NCBI GenBank assembly: GCA_016779205.1
Contig: JADHOC010000004.1
Location: 124,001 to 188,000, forward strand
Source: Planctomycetota bacterium
Lineage (GTDB): Bacteria; Planctomycetota; UBA1135; GCA-002686595
DNA: 64,000 nucleotides
Direction: 5' to 3'
The position numbers were made by a program, and so were the translations under genes. Shown here piece after piece: positions 36,171 through 46,963 of this stretch. Position 1 is the stretch's first letter. Each line of letters opens with the position of its first letter. Under the pieces are notes generated by a model. It saw nothing but the letters and a program-made list of their open reading frames with translations. It was not told the DNA's origin and did no database searches.

Positions 36171-37679
36171 CTACGAGACGCTCGAGCCCACGTCCACGAA
36201 CTGGACTCCCCGGAAGCGTGCCGGGGCAGCCCCATGGCTCATTTCGGCCACCTGCATCGGATTCCCCTTCCCGCAGTTCACGACGCCCCACAATCGCCAT
36301 TCCTCCGGCCCGGTGACCCGGTCACAGCGCTTCCAGAAGTCCAGCGTGGACCCCTGATAGGTCGGCAGCCGCAGGAGCCGGGAGCGACGACCGCCCCGGA
36401 TCTCCCAGCCGACCTCGCAGGTGAACTGGAAGTTTCGCCGCTCCTGATCGATGGACCATGTCTTGATGGTGTCCGCCAGGATCGCGCCGTCCTCCGTCTC
36501 CGCCAGGAGGTCGTCGAGGCTCCCGTGCCCCGGCGCCAGGGACACGTTGGTGATCCGGTCGATGGGAGGCGCATACCAACCCTCGGCCCGCGAGACCGAG
36601 CGGCTCGTCTCCGCCCCGGCGCGGCCGGCGCTGATGCGCCCGCTCTGGAAGGCACACAGCTTGCCGTCGCGGACGATGTCGAAGCGACCGGAGGCCACCC
36701 CGTCGTCATCCCACCCCCTGGTGTCGAGGCCACCGGGAACGGTGGAGTCCGCCACGAAGCTGACGCACGCCGCCCCGTACTCGAGGGACCCCGGGTCGGT
36801 CTGCGCCGCGAAGGAGCCGCCGGCGAGGTCTCGCTCCTCGCCGAGGACGCGGTCGAGCTCGGTCGGATGGCCGACCGACTCGTGGATCTGCAGGGCCAGC
36901 TGCCCTCCACCGAGGATGAGCGTCCGCTGGCCAGGGGGGCAGATGTCCGCGTGACAGAGGGCGATGGCCTCATCACGCACGCGCTCTGCGTTGCCCTCCA
37001 GGTCGAGGGCTCGAACGACCTCGAACCCTCCACTCCGGAAGTCTCCCTCCAGGGCGTTGGGGTAGCTCCGGCGCTCCACGACCCCGCGCGCCCTCGCGAT
37101 GGCCTCGATGCGTCCACCGGACCGGACGAGCACCTGATGCGTGGATCCCCCCTCGGAGGTCGCCATCCACTGCTCCTCACGGCGCAGGCTCATTCCGGCC
37201 AGCCGCGACACCACCTCGCGCCGGCCGCCGAGCCGCTCGCTGGCCCGCATCAGGAGGTCGAGCTTCTCCTCCAGGGGGACCATGAAGGGGTCCTCCTCGA
37301 CCGGCGTCGCGAAGGTCCCGCACGCGTCCGCTCGACCGGCGAGGCGGACCGGCACCCTGCGGAGCGGGGCGAGGTCGCGCGCGGAGGCGAGGCATCGGCG
37401 GACGAGTCCGCTGACCGCGTTCTGCATCGCGGAATAGGGCCCCGGTGCCGCGGCGAAGCCGACCGCCCCGTCCTTGAAGACCCGCACGGCGATGCCGAAA
37501 TCCTCCGGCGCGTCGGACTCCTTCAGGGCGCCGTTCTGGATCACGAGGCGCTCCTCGGCGCAGCGCACGAGGCGGGCGTCCGCGGCGTCCGCGCCGCGCG
37601 CCATGGCCTCGTCCACCGCGCTGCGGGCGAGGGCTTCCATGGAGTGGGAAGGGCTGGACTTGACGGGGGGGGTGACCAT
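36171..37679 (-). CDS. tldD: Metalloprotease TldD
   Basis: TldD is the zinc-bearing subunit of the TldD/TldE heterodimer, which threads unfolded peptides and cleaves them; known cases process antitoxins and ribosomally made peptides such as microcin B17. The 502-residue protein has the active-site motif HESVGH (His266, Glu267, His271), with VNCGKGNP and a C-terminal GVQFVDVGSSVS. The N-terminal half (RLVIQNGALKE, GIAVRVFKDGAVGFA) is the typical PmbA/TldD domain. The start ATG 37679 has GAGG upstream; Met14 is an alternative. It follows tldE after five bases, an operon. No obvious peptide substrate gene is next to it. Confidence 0.93.
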   Translation of the reverse strand: MVTPPVKSSPSHSMEALARSAVDEAMARGADAADARLVRCAEERLVIQNGALKESDAPEDFGIAVRVFKDGAVGFAAAPGPYSAMQNAVSGLVRRCLASARDLAPLRRVPVRLAGRADACGTFATPVEEDPFMVPLEEKLDLLMRASERLGGRREVVSRLAGMSLRREEQWMATSEGGSTHQVLVRSGGRIEAIARARGVVERRSYPNALEGDFRSGGFEVVRALDLEGNAERVRDEAIALCHADICPPGQRTLILGGGQLALQIHESVGHPTELDRVLGEERDLAGGSFAAQTDPGSLEYGAACVSFVADSTVPGGLDTRGWDDDGVASGRFDIVRDGKLCAFQSGRISAGRAGAETSRSVSRAEGWYAPPIDRITNVSLAPGHGSLDDLLAETEDGAILADTIKTWSIDQERRNFQFTCEVGWEIRGGRRSRLLRLPTYQGSTLDFWKRCDRVTGPEEWRLWGVVNCGKGNPMQVAEMSHGAAPARFRGVQFVDVGSSVS

Positions 37680-37684
37680 GGGAT

Positions 37685-39061
37685 TCAGGACCTCGCCTTG
37701 GATGTGAACTGGAACCCGCGGATGAGCAGCGCCGGGGCCACGAGCTCGCCCCCCATCAGGGAGCCGACCCGGACGGCGCGGTCGCCCACGCCGTCGATCG
37801 CCCCGAGGGCGTCGACGAGCGACTGGGTGAACCTCAGGTTGCCGATGGCACCGCCGACCTGGCCGCCACGGACCCGGAAGACCCCGCCCCGGGTCATCCC
37901 CGTCAAGACCAGCTCCCGCGGCTCCACCACGTTGACGTAGTGCAGCTGGCGCACGAGCAGTCCGTCCCCCAGCCGGTCAAGCAACTCCTCTCGGCTCAGG
38001 TCCCCCTCGGCGACCACGAGGTGGCCCGCGCTCGGGCCCGAAGTCGAGGGCTGCTGCGGCGAATGACCGGTGTTGGCGAGCCCGAGCTGCTTCGCCCAGA
38101 AAGCATCGGTGACCGGCCCGTGCACGGTCCCGGAGGACACCAGCGGGTGGCAGCCCCGGGGAGTCCCCTCCCCGTCGAAGCGCAGCCCCCGGAGGTCCGG
38201 ATGGGTCGGATCGTCGGCGACGGAGAGGTGCTCCGAGAAGATCCGCTCACCGACCCGTCCCGTCAGAAACGATGAGCCCTCGTGGAAGCCGCGCGCCCCG
38301 AACCCCATGCCCGAGGTGAAGGTCATCAACGCGGCGACAGCCTGGGGCTCCAGGAGCACGTCCATGGGGCCCGCCTCCACGTCCGCCGGCCCCCGGGCGC
38401 GCACCGCGCTCGTGACGGCGTCCTCGATCACCCCCTCGACGTCCACCTGGTCGACGAAGCAGCGCACGGACACGGAGCTCGCGGAGCCCCCCACGGTCTC
38501 GGCGTCCGCTCCGGCGTCGGCGCAGGTGAGGGCGAACTCCGCCCGGGAGGTCGCCCCGTGGACGCGGCGGCCTGCCGAGTTGACGATGCTCCGGGAGGCC
38601 ACGGTGGTCCGGGCCAGCCCGCCGCCGTGGAGAGACTCCCCCTCGCAGCGCCGGAGCGCCGCCTCGATCCACTCGGCCTTCTCCTTGAAGCTGTGGTCCT
38701 GCGTCGGGCGAGAGGGCGCGCTGCCCTCCACCTCCACCGGCCCGCCCAGGGGCGCCGCGCCCGCGTCGGGAGAGGCGACCCGCGCGAGAATCTCCGCCCG
38801 CCCCAGGGCCCCGAGGACGCTGGCCTCGTCGAGGGCTCCAGAGCTCGCCTTGGCCTCCCGGAACCCCTCCCCATCCCGGAACCGCACCCGCACGGCGAGG
38901 TCGTAGCGCTCCCGATCAGCGGACTGCGTGGGGCCCTCATGGCCGAAGCGCACGAAGCGGTCCTCGATGCAGTTGATGGTCACCTCGGTCTCGTCCGCCT
39001 CGCTCGCGGCAAGCACGGCGTCGGCGATCTCGAACGCGTGGTCTTCTTCCAGCAGCGCCAT
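37685..39061 (-). CDS. tldE: TldE/PmbA, non-catalytic partner of TldD
   Basis: The 458-residue homologue has the TldD/PmbA fold without an HExxxH motif, as expected for TldE. Recognisable segments are RYDLAVRVRFRDGEGFREA, the central VLLEPQAVAALMTF and SSGTVHGPV-type loops, and the C-terminal GAIGNLRFTQSLVDAL and VGSLMGGELVAPALLIRGFQFTS. It forms the lattice that presents peptides to TldD. AGGAGGA lies eight bases before the ATG, one of the best Shine-Dalgarno sites in the window. It is the first gene of the tldE-tldD pair, 71 bases after leuS with a hairpin between. Confidence 0.9.
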   Translation of the reverse strand: MALLEEDHAFEIADAVLAASEADETEVTINCIEDRFVRFGHEGPTQSADRERYDLAVRVRFRDGEGFREAKASSGALDEASVLGALGRAEILARVASPDAGAAPLGGPVEVEGSAPSRPTQDHSFKEKAEWIEAALRRCEGESLHGGGLARTTVASRSIVNSAGRRVHGATSRAEFALTCADAGADAETVGGSASSVSVRCFVDQVDVEGVIEDAVTSAVRARGPADVEAGPMDVLLEPQAVAALMTFTSGMGFGARGFHEGSSFLTGRVGERIFSEHLSVADDPTHPDLRGLRFDGEGTPRGCHPLVSSGTVHGPVTDAFWAKQLGLANTGHSPQQPSTSGPSAGHLVVAEGDLSREELLDRLGDGLLVRQLHYVNVVEPRELVLTGMTRGGVFRVRGGQVGGAIGNLRFTQSLVDALGAIDGVGDRAVRVGSLMGGELVAPALLIRGFQFTSKARS

Positions 39062-39093
39062 GGCTGTGTCCTCCTGAACAGATTGTCCCGAGC

Positions 39094-39124
39094 CGGGGCG
39101 TGTCGATCAACGCCGACAGCCCCG
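39094..39124 (-). terminator. Hairpin after leuS
   Basis: CGGGGC (39094-39099), a one-base bulge and TGTCG (39101-39105) pair with CGACAGCCCCG (39114-39124). The stem lies just past the leuS stop at 39133. There is no T run, so it may attenuate rather than stop transcription into tldE. Confidence 0.45.
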
Positions 39125-39132
39125 CCCCGCGG

Positions 39133-41712
39133 TCACTTGACGACGAAGTTGACGAGGCGGCCGGGCACGACGATCGTCTTCACGACCTCCTTGCCCTCCA
39201 TACGATCAGCGACGGCGGCCCGCGCGGCCGCCTCCATCTCGTCGCGGGAGGCCTCCCGCGGCACCATGACCTTGGCCCGGAGCTTGCCCAGGATCTGGAC
39301 CGGCATCTCGAACTCGTCCGCCTTGAGGTAGCGCTCGTCCACCGCCGGCCAGGCGGCGTGATGGACGCTCCCGGGCTGGCCCATGCGCGACCAGATCTCG
39401 TCGGCGATGTGGGGCGCGAAGGGCGCGAGAGCCCGCACCAACCGACTCGCCTGGGAGCCGTTGAGCCCCTTGGAGGAGGCCCCCTTGAGGAACTCCATGA
39501 AGGCCGCGACCGCCGTGTTGAAGTTGAACGCCTTGAAGGAGTCGTCCACGCGCTGGAGGCACTGGTTCAGGGCCCGCTCCACCTCGAGGGCCGGCCCCTC
39601 GGGGGTGACCTCCGAGTCGTCGTCCAGCCCGGGGCGGATGGGCGCGTCCCCCTCGGGGTCCACGAAGAGCCGCCACGCCCGCTCGAGGAACTTACGGGGC
39701 CCGGGCACGTCCCGCGGGTTCCAGGGCTTGGAGTCCGCCAGGGGGCCCATGAACATCTCGTAGAGCCGGAAGGTGTCCACGCCGTACTCGGCGCAGACGT
39801 CGTCGGGGTTCACGACGTTCTTGAGCGACTTGCTCATCTTCGCGATGACCTGCTCGAGGGGCTCCCCGGTGGCCTTCGACGTGGGCGGGTCGGCCTCCAG
39901 GTTGACCTCGTCCGCCGGGACGAGGCGACCGGTGCCGTCCTTGTACGCGAAGGCGGTCAGCATCCCCTGGTTGAACAGGCGCTGGAACGGCTCCTTGGTC
40001 TTCACCACCCCCGCGTCGAAGAGGACCTTGTGCCAGAAGCGGGCGTAGAGCAGGTGCAGCACCGCGTGCTCGGTGCCGCCGATGTAAAGGTCGACGTTGC
40101 CCCAGTAGTCCTCGGCCTCCGGCGAGAGCGGGCCCGTCTCGCACCGCGGGTCCATGAAGCGAAGGTAGTACCAGCAGGACCCGGCCCAGCCCGGCATGGT
40201 GTCCGTGTCGCGCCTTGCGGGTGCCCCGCTGGCGGGGTCCGACGCGCGGACCCAGTCCCCCGCCCGGGCGAGGGGCGCTGACCCATCGTCGGACGGCTTG
40301 AAGTCGTCCATCTGGGGCAGGGTTACCGGGAGGTCGCTGTCGGGCACACGCACGTGCGACCCGTCCTCGAGGTGCAGCACCGGGAACGGTTCACCCCAGT
40401 AGCGCTGGCGGGAGAAGAGCCAGTCCCGCAGGCGATAGTTGGTCTTGGCCTCGCCGACCCCCTTCTCGATCAGGTGGGCGGTCATCCGCTCCTTGGCCTC
40501 GTCCACCCCGAGCCCGTCGAGGAACCCGGAGTTGATGGCAGGGCCGGCGCCCGTGAACGCCTCCCCATCGAAGTCCGCCGGCGGCTCCACCGTGCGGACG
40601 ATGTTCAGGCCGAACTCGGTGGCGAAGTCCCAGTCGCGCTGGTCCTGGCCAGGGACGGCCATGATGGCGCCCGTCCCGTAGCTCGCCAGCACGTAGTCCG
40701 CCACCCAGATCGGAATACGACCGCGCTCGTCCCCCGCCTCGAAGGCCGGGTTGTGGGCGTAGGCGCCCGTCCAGACGCCGGTCTTCTCCTTCGCGAGGTC
40801 CGTCCGCTCCAGGTCGGACTTCGCCGAGGCGGCCTTGACGTAGGCCTCCACCGCGTCGCGCTGGTCGTCCGTGGTCATGGCCCCCACAAGCGGGTGCTCC
40901 GGGGCGACCACCATGAACGTGGCGCCGAAGAGCGTGTCAGGCCGCGTGGTGTAGACCCGCAGCGCGGCGCCTTCGTGCCCTTCGACCTGGAAGTCGATCT
41001 CCGCGCCCTCCGAGCGACCGATCCACTCCCGCTGCATGGTCTTCACCGACTCGGGCCAGTCCACCAGGTCCAGGTCGTCGATCAGGCGGTCGGCGTACTC
41101 GGTGATCTTGAGCATCCACTGGCGCAGGGGCCGGCGCTCGCAGGGGTAGCCGCCCCGCTCGCTCTTGCCGTCGATGACCTCCTCGTTGGCCAGCACGGTC
41201 TTGAGCTCCTCGCACCACCACACGGGCACCTCGTTCTGGTAGGCGAGCCCCCGGTCGTAGAGGCGGGTGAAGATCCACTGGGTCCAGCGGTAGTAGTCCA
41301 CGTCGCACGTGGCGAACTCCCGGTCCCAGTCGTAGCTCAGGCCGATGGCCTTGAGCTGGCGGCGGAAGGTCTCGACGTTGGCGCGGGTGGTCTCCTCGGG
41401 GTGCCGGCCGGTGGTGATGGCGTATTGCTCCGCGGGGAGCCCGAAGGCGTCGTAGCCCATGGGGTGGAGCACGTTGTGCCCCTCCATGCGCTTGCGGCGC
41501 GAGACGATGTCGCTGCCGATGTACCCCATCGGATGACCCACATGCAGTCCGGCCCCGGAGGGGTAGGGGAACATGTCCAGCACGTAGTACTTCGGACGGG
41601 AAGGATCGAAGTCTGCGTCGCCCGGGTTGGGCGTCCGGTAGGTGCCGTCGGCCTCCCACCGGTCCTGCCAGCGGCGCTCGATCTCGTTGGGGCTGTACTG
41701 GTTGCTCGTCAT
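39133..41712 (-). CDS. leuS: Leucyl-tRNA synthetase
   Basis: Class I synthetase that charges tRNA-Leu. The 859-residue length is typical for the bacterial form. The HIGH motif appears as HVGH at 57-60, and the KMSKS loop as KMSKSLKNVVNP near residue 623. The editing domain (CP1) with TTRPDTLFG and an AVPGQDQRDWDFA segment is intact, as is the C-terminal anticodon domain with AVAAFMEFL. The terminal segment VVKTIVVPGRLVNFVVK matches the tRNA-binding tail. AGGA nine bases upstream of ATG 41712 is a modest Shine-Dalgarno. It lies downstream of tRNA-Ala but is separated from it by a strong terminator. Confidence 0.97.
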   Translation of the reverse strand: MTSNQYSPNEIERRWQDRWEADGTYRTPNPGDADFDPSRPKYYVLDMFPYPSGAGLHVGHPMGYIGSDIVSRRKRMEGHNVLHPMGYDAFGLPAEQYAITTGRHPEETTRANVETFRRQLKAIGLSYDWDREFATCDVDYYRWTQWIFTRLYDRGLAYQNEVPVWWCEELKTVLANEEVIDGKSERGGYPCERRPLRQWMLKITEYADRLIDDLDLVDWPESVKTMQREWIGRSEGAEIDFQVEGHEGAALRVYTTRPDTLFGATFMVVAPEHPLVGAMTTDDQRDAVEAYVKAASAKSDLERTDLAKEKTGVWTGAYAHNPAFEAGDERGRIPIWVADYVLASYGTGAIMAVPGQDQRDWDFATEFGLNIVRTVEPPADFDGEAFTGAGPAINSGFLDGLGVDEAKERMTAHLIEKGVGEAKTNYRLRDWLFSRQRYWGEPFPVLHLEDGSHVRVPDSDLPVTLPQMDDFKPSDDGSAPLARAGDWVRASDPASGAPARRDTDTMPGWAGSCWYYLRFMDPRCETGPLSPEAEDYWGNVDLYIGGTEHAVLHLLYARFWHKVLFDAGVVKTKEPFQRLFNQGMLTAFAYKDGTGRLVPADEVNLEADPPTSKATGEPLEQVIAKMSKSLKNVVNPDDVCAEYGVDTFRLYEMFMGPLADSKPWNPRDVPGPRKFLERAWRLFVDPEGDAPIRPGLDDDSEVTPEGPALEVERALNQCLQRVDDSFKAFNFNTAVAAFMEFLKGASSKGLNGSQASRLVRALAPFAPHIADEIWSRMGQPGSVHHAAWPAVDERYLKADEFEMPVQILGKLRAKVMVPREASRDEMEAAARAAVADRMEGKEVVKTIVVPGRLVNFVVK

Positions 41713-41866
41713 CTTCGACGGTCCTGGGGCGGTTCGGCAGTCGCGGCCAGGCGGAGCAGGCCGCCGGGCGACCTCGAGGGCGCGGATACGGTGCGGGGAG
41801 GTTACCCCGAGCCGGGGCCGTCAACCGCACCCCGAACGGGCTCCTGCACCCGGATCCCCTTGAAAA

Positions 41867-41981
<115 letters not shown>

Positions 41982-42215
41982 GAGATGTCAGGCGCGGCAG
42001 GCCGGTCATTCAGCGCCTGATCGCCTCGGACGAGTCCTCGGATCACAGGCAGCCAGAACAGGGGGGCACCGGCCGCGCCCCTGCGCCATCGCGCAGTTGG
42101 CGAGAAGAATGCGACGGCTGCCCGCCCTCGTCAAGGGGGAGTTCGGAGGAACCTGTCAGTGTGATTCGGGGCTCCCCTCTTCCCTTTGGCGGGCCAACAG
42201 GGGACTTTCTTCACC

Positions 42216-43718
<1,503 letters not shown>

Positions 43719-43733
43719 CCGACACCGCACCAC

Positions 43734-45143
43734 GTGTTCCGCACCTTCCTCAGCCTGCGCTACCTCAAGGCGCGCAAGACCAACTGGATCGGCATGGCCG
43801 GCATCCTGGTGGCTGTGGGGGCGCTCGTGCTCATCCTGTCGATCATGGCGGGCTTCCTGGAGGAGAGCCGGCGCACCCTGCGCGGCAACCTCGCGGATCT
43901 CGTCATCCAGCCATCCTTCCAGTCCTCCGTCCTCCAGGAGAACGGCAAATGGGTCCCGATGCAGACCGACGTCGAGCGCATGCTCGAGATCATCCGGGAG
44001 GACCCGGGCGTCGCCGCGGCGACGCCGCAGCTGCAGTGGTACGGGATCTTCGCGCCTGACGGCGGCGAGAGCGCCCTCGAGAAGCCCATGCAAGACGCCA
44101 TCCAGCTCATCGAGCTGGTGGGTATCGACGCGGAGGGCGAGGGCGAGGCGACGGACTTCCGCGAGTCGCTGGAGGCGGAGTTCGGCAAGAAGCCTGGCCT
44201 CGGGAAGCACTGCAACGTCGGCCGCCCCGCAGACCTCGATGACCCCTTCGTGAACCTCAGGGATCAACGAGGCCGGCGGAGCCGCCCCAAGGTCCCGATC
44301 CTCGTGGGCGAGCAGCTGGCCTACCTCTGGGGGCTACGAAGAGGCCAGGAGGTCTCCCTCGTCACTGCGACCTATGACGAGGCGAGCTCCAAGCTGAACG
44401 AGACCGCCGCGAACGCCCGCTTCCAGGTGGTGGGTAGCTTCCGGAGCAAGGACAACGAGACCGACTCCCGACGGATCTACATGGACCGCCGGGCCCTGGC
44501 GGACTTCCTTCAGCGTGACCGGCTGTGGTCGGCGGTGCTCGTCAAGCTGAAGGACTACGAGCGCGACAAGGAGGAGGTCCGCGCGCGCCTCTGGTCCAGG
44601 CTCCACGCCGAGGGCTTCCTCAGCGCCCCCGGGATCCGGATCAACGAGCTCCGGACGTGGGAGGACTTCCGCGCCACCCTCCTGGCCGCCATCCAGAACG
44701 AGAAGGCCCTGATGGGCATCATGCTCAGCCTGGTGCTGGTGGTGGCGGGCTTCACCGTCTTCGCGCTGCTCTCGATGATGGTCACGGAGAAGCGCCGTGA
44801 CATCGGGATCCTCTGCGCCCTCGGGGCCACCCCCCGGGGCGTGCTCGCCCTGTTCCTGATGATCGGCCTCTGGGAGGCGGTGATCGGGAGCGCCTTCGGT
44901 GCGCTGATCGGGGTCATGGGCGCCTACAACATCGACGCCATCGAGCGGAAGCTCTCCAGCACCTTCGGCTTCCAGATCTTCAACCGCGACATCTACCTCT
45001 TCGACTACATCCCCGCCGAGGTGTCCTTCAGCGGCGTGGCGTGGATCGTTGGCGGAGCGGTCTTCAGCACGCTGCTCTTCGCGGCCATCCCCGCCTGGCG
45101 CGCCTCGCGCCTCGACCCCGTGGAGGCGTTGCGGCACGAATGA
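43734..45143 (+). CDS. LolC/LolE-type ABC transporter permease
   Basis: The 469-residue membrane protein has the MacB/FtsX topology: helix 1 at about 17-40 (WIGMAGILVAVGALVLILSIMAGF), a large periplasmic domain (about 40-320), then three helices (from MGIMLSLVLVVAGFTVFALL onward). The N-terminal FLSLRYLKARK is a LolC/E signature. The Lol complex extracts lipoproteins from the inner membrane for transport to the outer membrane. Only one permease is present, so it would act as a homodimer if Lol-like. It starts at GTG 43734, 15 bases after lysS, and its stop overlaps the next ATG (ATGA). Confidence 0.87.
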   Translation: MFRTFLSLRYLKARKTNWIGMAGILVAVGALVLILSIMAGFLEESRRTLRGNLADLVIQPSFQSSVLQENGKWVPMQTDVERMLEIIREDPGVAAATPQLQWYGIFAPDGGESALEKPMQDAIQLIELVGIDAEGEGEATDFRESLEAEFGKKPGLGKHCNVGRPADLDDPFVNLRDQRGRRSRPKVPILVGEQLAYLWGLRRGQEVSLVTATYDEASSKLNETAANARFQVVGSFRSKDNETDSRRIYMDRRALADFLQRDRLWSAVLVKLKDYERDKEEVRARLWSRLHAEGFLSAPGIRINELRTWEDFRATLLAAIQNEKALMGIMLSLVLVVAGFTVFALLSMMVTEKRRDIGILCALGATPRGVLALFLMIGLWEAVIGSAFGALIGVMGAYNIDAIERKLSSTFGFQIFNRDIYLFDYIPAEVSFSGVAWIVGGAVFSTLLFAAIPAWRASRLDPVEALRHE

Positions 45144-45910
45144 GCGACCCCGGCCCCACCCTCGCGCCCAGCGGCTCGCAGCCCGACCCGCTCTCCGAGG
45201 CGGTGCTCTCCTGCTCGGGAGTGCGCCGCTCGTTCCCCGTGGGCGACCGCCGCCTCGAGATCCTCCACGGGATCAACCTGGAGCTCCGCGCCGGCGAGCG
45301 CTTGGCGCTCATGGGCACCTCGGGGGCCGGCAAGACCACGCTCCTCAACATCCTGGGGCTCCTCGACCGCCCCACGGAGGGCTCGGTCACGGTCGCAGGC
45401 GAGGACGCCTGGAGCCTCAGCCCCAGGCGGAGGGCCAACCTTCGCAACGAGCAGATCGGCTTCGTGTTCCAGTTCTACTACCTGCTCCCCGAGCTCTCGG
45501 CCCTGGAGAACGCCGTCCTTCCGGCGATGATCAAGCTCAGCCGCCGTGCCTACCGCTCGAGCCGCAAGGAGTTCCTCGACCGCGCCACGACCATGCTGAC
45601 CCGCTTCGGGCTCGCGGACCGCCTCCGCCACCGGCCCTCCCAGCTCTCCGGCGGCGAGCAGCAGCGCATCGCGATCGCCCGCGCCCTGCTCCTGGACCCG
45701 CCGATCCTCATCGCGGACGAGCCCACAGGCAACCTGGACCGCGGGACCGGGGAGAAGGTCCTCGAGATCCTCCTCGACGAGCAGTCCGAGCGCGGCGTTG
45801 CCCTCATGCTCGTCACCCACGACGAGCGCCTCGCCAAGCGCTGTGAGCGTGTGCTCTACATGGAAGATGGCCTGATCCAGGCGGACTCCTCCGCCCCGAT
45901 CCCCACCTGA
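45140..45910 (+). CDS. lolD: LolD-type ABC transporter ATPase
   Basis: The 256-residue ATPase has Walker [14 protein letters not shown]-loop [24 protein letters not shown], signature [15 protein letters not shown], Walker [13 protein letters not shown] and the H-loop [20 protein letters not shown]. The [10 protein letters not shown] wording is characteristic of the LolD/MacB group. Its ATG overlaps the permease stop by four bases, which strongly indicates one complex. The extra 20-residue Ser/Pro-rich N-terminus is not conserved in the family. It would power lipoprotein release by the neighbouring permease. Confidence 0.93.
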   Translation: MSDPGPTLAPSGSQPDPLSEAVLSCSGVRRSFPVGDRRLEILHGINLELRAGERLALMGTSGAGKTTLLNILGLLDRPTEGSVTVAGEDAWSLSPRRRANLRNEQIGFVFQFYYLLPELSALENAVLPAMIKLSRRAYRSSRKEFLDRATTMLTRFGLADRLRHRPSQLSGGEQQRIAIARALLLDPPILIADEPTGNLDRGTGEKVLEILLDEQSERGVALMLVTHDERLAKRCERVLYMEDGLIQADSSAPIPT

Positions 45911-45921
45911 CCCTTCGCCAC

Positions 45922-46929
45922 ATGTCCCGAGTGCGCAACGCCACGGTATCCATCGGAATCACGGTCGCCCCGGTGTGGTCCGTGTGGCTCTTCCTGATGT
46001 TGCAAGGGGAGCGCTTCGGGCTCTTCGCGGACAACTGGTTCATGAGCGTCACCATGGCGGTGGGCTCATTCATCGCCGGAGCCACCAGCGAGGGCGGCGG
46101 CGCTGTGGCGTTCCCGGTCATGACCCTCGGGTTCAAGATCCCCCCCAACATCGCCCGGGACTTCTCGCTGATGATCCAGGCGGTGGGCATGACCGCCGCG
46201 TCCTTCACGATCCTCTGGACGCGCACCCCGGTGGTGGTGCCGGCCCTGATCTGGTCGACCCTCGGCGGCGCCATGGGCGTCATCTTCGGGCTGGAGTTCG
46301 TGGCCCCCAACCTGCAGCCGGCCTACGCGAAGATGCTCTTCACGGCGTCCTGGCTCGCCTTCGCCGTGGCCCTCTACTGGATCAACCGCTACCGCGACCG
46401 AGAGGTTCACACCCGGATCGAGCGCTTCCTGCCCCGCCACGCCCTGCTCCTCGTGGGCTTCGGGCTCGTCGGCGGCGTCATCAGCTCGGTGACCGGCAGC
46501 GGGCTCGACATCGTGACGTTCTCCCTCCTGGTCCTGCGCCTGAGGATCTCCGAGGTGATCGCGACGCCGACCTCCGTGGTCCTCATGGCCGGGAATGCGG
46601 TCGTCGGCGCGGTCTACCGCGGCGCGGTTCAGGGCGAGCTCGCCCCCGAGGCGTGGAACTTCTGGTGGGTCTGCGTCCCCATCGTCGTGGTCGGTGCGCC
46701 CTTCGGCGCCTGGTTCATTCGCTCCCGCAGCCGCCTGTTCGTGGCGAGGCTCCTCTACGGCTCGATCCTGGTCCAGTTCGTCGCCGCCGTCCTGATCATC
46801 CCCCAGAGCCCGCGGCTCGTCGCATTCTCCACGGCGACCTTTGCCCTGGGCGTGCTCGGCTTCTGGTACATGGCCCGCAAGGGTGTCCGGCGCCTGGAGT
46901 GGCTTCGGGACTCGATGGAACCCAACTGA
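45922..46929 (+). CDS. TauE/SafE-family sulfite/anion exporter-like permease
   Basis: The 335-residue polytopic protein has about eight helices. The two half-repeats are visible: GSFIAGATSEGGGAVAFPVMTLGFKI in the first and LVGGVISSVTGSGLDIVTFSLLVLRLRISEVIATPTSVVLM in the second, matching the TauE/SafE duplication. Family members move sulfite, sulfoacetate or related organic anions; the substrate here is unknown. It follows lolD after 11 bases, so it probably shares a transcript, though no functional link to Lol is evident. There is no Shine-Dalgarno. Confidence 0.87.
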   Translation: MSRVRNATVSIGITVAPVWSVWLFLMLQGERFGLFADNWFMSVTMAVGSFIAGATSEGGGAVAFPVMTLGFKIPPNIARDFSLMIQAVGMTAASFTILWTRTPVVVPALIWSTLGGAMGVIFGLEFVAPNLQPAYAKMLFTASWLAFAVALYWINRYRDREVHTRIERFLPRHALLLVGFGLVGGVISSVTGSGLDIVTFSLLVLRLRISEVIATPTSVVLMAGNAVVGAVYRGAVQGELAPEAWNFWWVCVPIVVVGAPFGAWFIRSRSRLFVARLLYGSILVQFVAAVLIIPQSPRLVAFSTATFALGVLGFWYMARKGVRRLEWLRDSMEPN

Positions 46930-46963
46930 CCGGAGCCGCGGCGGCCTCCGCCACGGGCGCCGC

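Noticed and set aside
36171-39061. A ribosomally made peptide (RiPP) locus around tldD/tldE
   Set aside because: No precursor-like small gene, modifying enzyme or transporter is adjacent; tldD/tldE are widespread outside such loci.
46930-46963. GC-rich inverted repeat between tauE-like and nadK stops as a terminator
   Set aside because: Six-base arms around a 14-base loop without a T run are not distinguishable from chance in this composition.
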